Source of the DNA: an uncultured Megasphaera sp.
Lineage (GTDB): Bacteria > Bacillota > Negativicutes > Veillonellales > Megasphaeraceae
Length of the DNA stretch: 12,162 bases
Assembly: GCA_937895695.1 (NCBI GenBank)
Contig: CALBLM010000272.1
Span: 1 to 12,162, forward strand
Reading direction: 5' to 3'
Positions 6,838 to 12,162 of this stretch are shown piece after piece (the stretch's first letter is position 1; every line of letters starts with the position of its first letter). Under the pieces are notes generated by a model. The model saw only the letters and a list, made by a program, of their open reading frames with translations, was not told the DNA's origin and did not search any database. A program made the translations under genes and the position numbers.

Positions 6838-8583
6838 ATGATAAAAAATAGTAAGAAATGGCTTGAACGCGAAACAAAGGAATGGGTATCCAAAGGATGG
6901 ATTTCAAAAGAAGCGGAAGAGCATATTTGCCAATCCTACCCGACGTCCGGCACGGTTAGTGCAGACATACCGTTATACAGTATATTAGCCGTTATTGGCG
7001 GCTCGATTATTGGTATGGCTTTGATTTGGCTTTTGGCGAATAGTTGGTATCAAATTTCGACGGTCTTGCGAACCGTACTGGCTGTATTGCTTCTCGTCGT
7101 ATCGCAGGTTGGCGTAGGGGCGGCTATGTTTCAAGAACGGCAGGGAACTCTTGCGGGAGAAGCCGTCGCAGTCATTCACAGTATGATGGTGTTTGTTGTC
7201 ATAGCAATGGCAGAACAGACCTTTTACATCGGCTGGGATACGACGGATTATTTGGCCGTGAGTGCCGTGCTGATATTGCCGGCTGTGTATTTGCTCCGCT
7301 CTGTCGGCAGTTTGGCATGTTATTGCGTAGCCGTATTGATTTGGGCAGCCATAGGGGGACCCTTGAATGCCGTCGGAGGCATTGCATTTTTATGGATTTT
7401 GAGTATACTGCCCCTGCCGTTTTACAAAGTTCTTGTACAAAATCATGATGAAATCCGGTTGTCTATTTTTTCGTGGATGATGACGGTGACGATATTTGCC
7501 GCATTTGTCTTGGCCGCGAAGAACGCCGCGTATATTCCGTTCTTGATGATGGCTGCATTGGCTGTCGTTGTCATGCTTACGGGATATTCCATTGATATTC
7601 ATAAATCGTGGGGAATGCCGTTCCGGTGGTTTGGCCGGTTTATGGCGGCAGCTTCACTGCTCATTTCCTGCATTCCCTTTTCTTGGCATGGCGTAGCAGA
7701 TATTCAGGGATTCCATTGGACAACGACGACGATTACCGTACTTTTGTTTGTAGCGATGGCAGCTGTATTGGCTAAGGGCGTTAAAAAACGTCTTTGGGGT
7801 CCTGTCGTATATACGGGGATTCCCGTTGTGTTGGCATTAGAAACCATTTTGGTACGAAACGGCGTATACTCATCGGTGCCGTTGATTGTATCCTCGCTGT
7901 ATATGCTGTTTTTAGGATTTTTCGAAACCTTGCAAGGGTATAACGCCCATCGCATGCGACATACGCAGTTTGGCATTTTAGTATTAGTAGCCTTAGTTAT
8001 ATCGTTTTTGATTGGTGCCAGCTTCTCACCGCTCGTGCCGATTGTAGCGATTATTGTCTTAGTATTAGTCATTGTGCAGCTGCGCCGTACGTCTTCGAGC
8101 CGTAAGGATGCAGCAGTACGCGCTGAACGACGCAGCCGGCTGAAACATACATCGACAACGGTGCGCGGCGATCGGCGCAACCGTCATCAAGACGAACCAG
8201 CATCCGATGCGCCTAAGGCAGAAGACGTATTGGAAGCCAAAGATGCCGCAGAAGATGCGGATACCTTGGCAGAATGGATGAAACATGTTCATATGCCTGA
8301 ACCGGATACAAACGTCCAGGCATCGTGGCAGAAGGCAGAGGATACGGTGATTCCCAAAGAAAAACCGCAGTCTTTATTTGTGGCACCGGTTTTTCATGAT
8401 CCCGATGAAATTGCCTTGCCGACGGCACCGCAGCCGCACGTTTCAAAACAGCATACACAGGAAGCTAAAAAAGAAAGTAAGCCCATGACTTCACCGTGGC
8501 ATGCACAAGCACAGACAACGGCAAATCGAAAACGGCCGGTCAGTCGTTCTCCATGGGCGAAGGAAGGAGAAACGCGTAAATGA
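6838..8583 (+). CDS. Polytopic membrane protein, DUF2157-like, with long cytoplasmic tail
   Basis: The 581-residue product begins with a charged amphipathic segment (about 1-35, KWLERETKEWVSKGWIS) followed by about 11 hydrophobic segments from 45 to 413. That N-terminus and the first membrane segments match the DUF2157 pattern. The later membrane part may correspond to the DUF4401-type region found beside or fused to DUF2157 in other bacteria. Residues 416-581 form a soluble tail: first very basic (RRTSSSRKD to RNRH, about 416-450), then acidic (455-482), then Pro-rich. SPW occurs twice near the end (552-554, 571-573). The ribosome site CTAGGAGG is 10 bases before ATG. It opens a three-gene operon and its stop overlaps the next start by ATGA. 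The biochemical role of the family is unknown; I infer an envelope function from partners and topology. Confidence 0.8.
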   Translation: MIKNSKKWLERETKEWVSKGWISKEAEEHICQSYPTSGTVSADIPLYSILAVIGGSIIGMALIWLLANSWYQISTVLRTVLAVLLLVVSQVGVGAAMFQERQGTLAGEAVAVIHSMMVFVVIAMAEQTFYIGWDTTDYLAVSAVLILPAVYLLRSVGSLACYCVAVLIWAAIGGPLNAVGGIAFLWILSILPLPFYKVLVQNHDEIRLSIFSWMMTVTIFAAFVLAAKNAAYIPFLMMAALAVVVMLTGYSIDIHKSWGMPFRWFGRFMAAASLLISCIPFSWHGVADIQGFHWTTTTITVLLFVAMAAVLAKGVKKRLWGPVVYTGIPVVLALETILVRNGVYSSVPLIVSSLYMLFLGFFETLQGYNAHRMRHTQFGILVLVALVISFLIGASFSPLVPIVAIIVLVLVIVQLRRTSSSRKDAAVRAERRSRLKHTSTTVRGDRRNRHQDEPASDAPKAEDVLEAKDAAEDADTLAEWMKHVHMPEPDTNVQASWQKAEDTVIPKEKPQSLFVAPVFHDPDEIALPTAPQPHVSKQHTQEAKKESKPMTSPWHAQAQTTANRKRPVSRSPWAKEGETRK

Positions 8584-9257
8584 AAGCAGTAAAATTTAAT
8601 TTTTCTCCGGATGGTACGAATAAGTGGATGATTTTTTTACTTGTCGTCGTGATTCAATTCAGCGTCTTTGGCTATATTGGCTGGCGTTGGCATAACATCA
8701 GCGTTGACGGCATACCGTATCAATGGCAGTGTCTGCCGCGATTAGAAATATCTTCGTTTGGCACCGATTATATTCGCGTTGTCTTTCCGGAAGATACAAC
8801 GCAGTGGCTGGATGATACGGTACCGGAAGAAGGCCAGACGATTTATGTACAAATTTCCCGTAATACCCAGGGGATTATGCAGATAGATGGTGCTTCGGCA
8901 GATAAACCAAAACGGGGCAGCGATTATATGAAAGCGACTGTAGTTGCCTTTCATGATGGCATGGTCCAATTTAAAGTAGGATTTGACCGTTATCAGATTG
9001 CGCCGGAACATACCGATGGGATTTATAACATTACCGGTCATGACAGCGTACTGGCCAGTGTACGAATTAAAAAAGGCGACGGTGTCATTGAAGGCATTTT
9101 TATTAATGGTGTTCCCCTGGAAGCATGCAGCAATGGTGCGGCTATTGAAGAAACAAGAAAACAACAGCACGGCACAACGGATACAGCGAGTGCAGGAAAA
9201 GGGTTTGACAAACCTCGCGTAGTAGAACCCGGTATGGTGCCGCCTAAAGAAGAATAA
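8580..9257 (+). CDS. Membrane-anchored GDYXXLXY-family protein
   Basis: The 225-residue product has one N-terminal membrane anchor (about 16-36, after NKW) and then an extracytoplasmic domain. The segment GTDYIRVVF (61-69) aligns with the motif that names the GDYXXLXY family, although the first glycine-aspartate spacing is altered and leucine and tyrosine are replaced by V and F. The later VGFDRYQIAPE (133-143) also fits the family's end segment. Genes of this family are known to lie beside DUF2157/DUF4401 membrane proteins, and here the start overlaps the DUF2157-like gene by four bases, so translation is coupled. A GGAG site is about 11 bases upstream. The C-terminus (185-225) is hydrophilic and probably disordered. 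Function is unknown; family membership is likely but the motif is divergent. Confidence 0.7.
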   Translation: MKAVKFNFSPDGTNKWMIFLLVVVIQFSVFGYIGWRWHNISVDGIPYQWQCLPRLEISSFGTDYIRVVFPEDTTQWLDDTVPEEGQTIYVQISRNTQGIMQIDGASADKPKRGSDYMKATVVAFHDGMVQFKVGFDRYQIAPEHTDGIYNITGHDSVLASVRIKKGDGVIEGIFINGVPLEACSNGAAIEETRKQQHGTTDTASAGKGFDKPRVVEPGMVPPKEE

Positions 9258-9286
9258 CCCCATATACTAAGAAAGAGAGGCTATCA

Positions 9287-10582
9287 ATGAAAGCGTATCT
9301 AAAATTAGGCCTGACAGTCACCCTGACAGCGGCCTTGCTGTTGCTTTCCGGTTTCCGGGCGCAGACTATCATTCATGATGATGGCAGTGAAACCCAGGAT
9401 GTACTCAAGGTATCTGACACAGCGCAAGGACAGAAAAAACTTCGTGCTGATGCTGATGATTTTCAAAAACGAAATTATACGATTATGGACTACAGCAACA
9501 ACAATGGCGAAGGCTTCCGTGCCATGAAAACCATTACAAAAGACGGTGCCAATAAAAGTTCTGTCGACCGTATTGTCCATAAGACCCATGATGGATTGAT
9601 TTGTTCTACTTATTATATTGATTACAGTTACACCGGCGACAGCATCCAAGCCTTGCGGCTAGGCATGCCCATCGAAGAAAATGGTGCCGATTTGGAATAT
9701 ATTGTTTCCTTCCCGTCAGGGACACAGGTTACTAGCAATAGTACCCAGACCGATACACCGGGTAGTACGTATATGTGGAGCTTGCATAATGACGCACCGT
9801 CTCAAATTAAGCTGCAGGCAACGGTTTGGCATAAGTTATTTATCTATATAGCCCTATTTCTAATTATAGCCGTTGTTGTCATCGTGCTGATTATGGAACG
9901 GCGACGCCGCAATGTCATCAGTTGGAAACGGGCAGCCCATATGCGCAAAGTGGAAATTCTGCTGTTATTCATACCCATTGTGATTTTGGGATATATGGGC
10001 TATGAATATTACGTAGGGACCCATGTGACGGCTGATTCGCTGGCAAAGGTTTCAGAACAACAGCAGGAAGAATTGCTGGAAAGCCGCGAAGAAGATAAAA
10101 AAATGCACGATGTCGATGCGGCAAAACAGCGGAGCAGTGAAATTGCAGCATCTCGCATTCGCAGCAAGACGATGGAAATATCCAGTTCCCTCCGTGAATT
10201 AAACCGTGATTATCAGTCCGGCAGTATTAGTAAAAGCGAAGCTCGGTCTGAGGCAAAGGCATTGGCGTCACAAGCGCAGGATTTACTGGCCAGCGGTAAG
10301 GAATTATCCGAAGCCGATAAAGATGTGCTGCAGCAGTTAGTGGATCGTTTGGTCGATGAAGCCGATTCCATCGGCAGCGGTCCGAGTGCAGCAGAATCGG
10401 TAAGTCGTAGTTCTTCTGAAGAACGGCAGCAGTCTAGCTCAAGTACGGCAGAAACCAGAAGCAGTACGTCTTCTTCACGCTCATCGAGTAATGCTTCGGC
10501 CAACAGTGCAGGCAGCAGTTCCAAAGCGAACGCAGCCAAATCGGCTTCGAGTAAAGATAATGGAAAATCTACAAAACAATAA
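9287..10582 (+). CDS. LppM-like extracytoplasmic protein with two membrane segments and a Ser-rich tail
   Basis: The 431-residue product starts with a signal-like segment (about 5-25, LLLLSGFRA) that has G where a lipoprotein would have C. A domain of about 30-180 follows. Its pattern (IIHDDGSETQDVLKVSD, then a short strand-rich stretch) resembles the LppM/DUF3153 type, which I hold at moderate confidence. Membrane segments lie at about 184-203, ending in RRRR, and 222-242. The basic cluster between them suggests a cytoplasmic turn, so both the N-terminal domain and the C-terminal half would face outward. Residues 250-360 are charged and helix-prone, probably coiled coil. Residues 363-431 are strongly Ser-rich low complexity. 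The start has GAGAGG 8 bases upstream and the gene follows 29 bases after its neighbour. No terminator is visible after it. Function is unknown. Confidence 0.75.
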   Translation: MKAYLKLGLTVTLTAALLLLSGFRAQTIIHDDGSETQDVLKVSDTAQGQKKLRADADDFQKRNYTIMDYSNNNGEGFRAMKTITKDGANKSSVDRIVHKTHDGLICSTYYIDYSYTGDSIQALRLGMPIEENGADLEYIVSFPSGTQVTSNSTQTDTPGSTYMWSLHNDAPSQIKLQATVWHKLFIYIALFLIIAVVVIVLIMERRRRNVISWKRAAHMRKVEILLLFIPIVILGYMGYEYYVGTHVTADSLAKVSEQQQEELLESREEDKKMHDVDAAKQRSSEIAASRIRSKTMEISSSLRELNRDYQSGSISKSEARSEAKALASQAQDLLASGKELSEADKDVLQQLVDRLVDEADSIGSGPSAAESVSRSSSEERQQSSSSTAETRSSTSSSRSSSNASANSAGSSSKANAAKSASSKDNGKSTKQ

Positions 10583-10622
10583 AGATTTTTCGTTACTATC
10601 TATTCCAAATTACGACAAAACA

Positions 10623-10654
10623 TGATATGATAGTACTGTAAACATAACATACAG
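10623..10654 (+). promoter_or_regulatory. Candidate promoter and operator of the flavodiiron gene
   Basis: TGaTATGAT (10623-10631) is an extended -10 with a weak -35 (TTCCAA, 10603-10608). Just downstream, CTGTA (10636-10640) and TACAG (10650-10654) are inverted copies 9 bases apart and would straddle the start of transcription. The placement fits a repressor site, perhaps oxygen- or redox-sensing, but I recognise no named operator. Confidence 0.4.
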
Positions 10655-10685
10655 GATTGGTTTTGAATAAGGAGGTTCATGATTC

Positions 10686-11921
10686 ATGTATTGTGTAGAA
10701 GAAATTAAAAATGGCATTTACTGGATGGGATGCAATGATTTTGGAACGGAATTATTTGAACGTATTTTCCCGATTCCCGAAGGTGTAACATACAACTCGT
10801 ATTTTATTGACGATGAAAAAACATGTGTCATCGATGCAATGGATAAAAGCTGCCGTGATGAATTTTTGGAAGATGTAGAACATCTGCTTCATGGCCGTAA
10901 ATTGGATTACTTTGTTCTTCAGCATATGGAACCGGACCATGCAAGTTCTGCTGTAGCACTTCTTGAAAAACATCCGGAAGCTAAAATTGTCGCACAGCCG
11001 CAGACATTTAAGCTGTTTGAACAATTCTTCCGTACGCCTATGCCGGAACGTTATATGAATGTAAAAGAAGGGGACCGCTTGGCATTGGGCAAACATACCT
11101 TGCAGTTTGTCAAAGCTCCGATGGTTCACTGGCCGGAAGTTATCATGTCTTATGATTTGACAGATAAAGTATTGTTCAGTGCCGATGCTTTTGGCATGTT
11201 TGGTACGACAGGCAATGTCTATGCCGATCAGGTAGATTATGAAGAAAATTATTTGGATTCGGCTCGTCGCTATTATGTCAACATTGTTGGCAAATTCGGC
11301 CCGCAGGTTGTCAATGTGTTGAAAAAAGCATCGGGTCTTCCTATTGATTATATTTGCCCTCTTCACGGCTTGGTATTCCGTACGCCGGAAACAATTAGCT
11401 ACATTATTGACAAATACCTCCATTGGGCAAAATACGTACCGGAAAAGAAGGGCGTTGTCATTGCTTTTGCTTCCATTTACGGCAATACACAGCGCGCAGC
11501 TTGCGTATTGGCACACAAATTGAGTGAAAAAGGCATTAAAGATGTTCGTCTTTATGATGTATCCAAAACACATCCGTCCTATGTAACAGCAAAAGCTTGG
11601 GAATACAGCCATTTGGTATTGGCTGCACCGACATACAACTTGAACTTGTTCCTGCCGATGGAAAACTTCTTGCATGATTTAAAAACGTTGATGTACCAAA
11701 ACCGCAAAGTTGCTGTTATCGGCAATCACAGCTGGGCATCGGCAGCATACAAGACAATGGTAGATTATGTTCGGGATCAGTTCAAACATTGTGAAGTTTT
11801 GGAACCGTCTATCGATTTCAAATCGTCCTTGCAAGATGATCAAGAAGGCTTGCTGGATGAAATTGCTGCAAAAATCGTAGAAGATGTACGCTCCTATCCG
11901 GATCCGAAAACATTACTCTAA
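10686..11921 (+). CDS. fprA: Flavodiiron protein (FprA, A-type flavoprotein)
   Basis: The 411-residue cytosolic protein reduces dioxygen to water, or nitric oxide to nitrous oxide, using electrons usually from rubredoxin. The N-terminal half is a metallo-beta-lactamase-type domain with all diiron ligands: H80-x-E82-x-D84-H85, H148, D167 and H227, with family spacing. The second half is a flavodoxin domain with the FMN phosphate loop SIYGNTQ (263-269) and the later APTYN segment (314-318). The protein stops after the flavodoxin, so there is no fused rubredoxin (class A). AAGGAGG lies 10 bases before ATG 10686; a nearer ATG at 10679 is in another frame. It appears to be a single-gene unit with its own promoter and terminator. 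In anaerobes this enzyme typically protects against oxygen. Whether oxygen or NO is preferred cannot be told from sequence. Confidence 0.95.
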   Translation: MYCVEEIKNGIYWMGCNDFGTELFERIFPIPEGVTYNSYFIDDEKTCVIDAMDKSCRDEFLEDVEHLLHGRKLDYFVLQHMEPDHASSAVALLEKHPEAKIVAQPQTFKLFEQFFRTPMPERYMNVKEGDRLALGKHTLQFVKAPMVHWPEVIMSYDLTDKVLFSADAFGMFGTTGNVYADQVDYEENYLDSARRYYVNIVGKFGPQVVNVLKKASGLPIDYICPLHGLVFRTPETISYIIDKYLHWAKYVPEKKGVVIAFASIYGNTQRAACVLAHKLSEKGIKDVRLYDVSKTHPSYVTAKAWEYSHLVLAAPTYNLNLFLPMENFLHDLKTLMYQNRKVAVIGNHSWASAAYKTMVDYVRDQFKHCEVLEPSIDFKSSLQDDQEGLLDEIAAKIVEDVRSYPDPKTLL

Positions 11922-11939
11922 TAGGCAGCTATTCATGAC

Positions 11940-11976
11940 AAAAAAGGCTTGTCGCTTTATGCGACAGCCTTTTTTT
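11940..11976 (+). terminator. Intrinsic terminator of fprA
   Basis: AGGCTTGTCGC (11945-11955) pairs with GCGACAGCCT (11961-11970) around a 5-base loop, with one bulged T, flanked by A6 before and T7 after. It may work in both directions. Confidence 0.9.
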
Positions 11977-11999
11977 GTAAGGAAATATCGAATAAAGTA

Positions 12000-12008
12000 T
12001 GCTATAAT
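12000..12008 (+). promoter_or_regulatory. Candidate extended -10 promoter of the last gene
   Basis: TGcTATAAT is a perfect -10 with TGn, 31 bases before the next start. No proper -35 is seen. It lies just behind the fprA terminator, so the gene starts a new unit. Confidence 0.6.
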
Positions 12009-12039
12009 AACGAATATATCATAAAAGGAGGTACGACAC

Positions 12040-12162
12040 ATGATCATTCGTGATGACAGTGCCAAAAGCGGCGATCCCCATACGCAGCATAAAGCCCCAA
12101 ATAATGGCGAAGAACTGCACATCGATTTAGGACGTACGATGACAGAAGAAGAAGAAAAGATT
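12040..12162 (+). CDS. 5' end of an unrecognised gene, open at the window edge
   Basis: ATG 12040 follows an AAAGGAGG site (12024-12031) at a spacing of 8 bases and a good promoter, and the frame stays open to the end (41 codons). The visible part is hydrophilic. It begins MIIRDDSAKSGDPHTQHK and ends in a run of glutamates and lysine (MTEEEEKI), with no membrane segment or known motif. I do not recognise the family. Confidence 0.75.
   Translation, partial: MIIRDDSAKSGDPHTQHKAPNNGEELHIDLGRTMTEEEEKI

Noticed and set aside
10752..11675. Minus-strand 307-codon ORF
   Set aside because: It is exactly opposite fprA, whose ligands and domains are complete. The Cys/Phe/Ile-rich translation is the usual mirror of such a gene.

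Overview
The window looks like chromosomal DNA from an anaerobic Negativicutes-type bacterium, perhaps a Megasphaera or Dialister relative. That placement is an inference from four things: a giant 2-hydroxyacyl-CoA dehydratase-type activase (DUF2229 family), an oxygen-detoxifying flavodiiron protein, an envelope operon, and moderate base composition. I see no insertion sequence, phage gene, CRISPR array or origin. Base and codon use look uniform, so this reads as ordinary core genome.

Layout: (1) 1-2897, minus strand: the first 965 codons of a large tandem-activase/DUF2229 protein, whose 3' end lies outside the window. (2) 2898-3190: a divergent intergenic region with two candidate promoters and two hairpins in the activase leader. 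(3) 3191-4039: spermidine synthase (speE). (4) 4068-4414: a tRNA operon (His-GTG, Gln-TTG, Lys-TTT) with its own promoter, a structured leader and a strong terminator. (5) 4542-5987, minus strand: an NhaD/CitMHS-like sodium:proton antiporter with a signal peptide, ending at a terminator that faces the tRNA operon. (6) 6237-6683: a single-domain universal stress protein with its own terminator. (7) 6838-10582: a three-gene envelope operon (DUF2157-type polytopic membrane protein, GDYXXLXY-family membrane-anchored protein, and an LppM-like protein with a Ser-rich C-terminus). (8) 10686-11921: an FprA-type flavodiiron protein followed by a terminator. (9) 12040-12162: the first 41 codons of an unrecognised gene.

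How the parts fit: the activase, spermidine synthase, antiporter, Usp and flavodiiron genes each look like independent transcription units for anaerobic metabolism and for ion and oxygen stress. The least explained part is the envelope operon. Its first two genes overlap by ATGA and its third follows after 29 bases. Its products would place two polytopic or anchored proteins and one large extracytoplasmic Ser-rich protein in the same membrane. Seven of the eight candidate promoters I examined carry an extended -10 (TGn before the -10 hexamer), mostly with a poor -35. The tRNA-Gln gene has two unusual features: an A1-U72 end pair and a C27-C43 mismatch.
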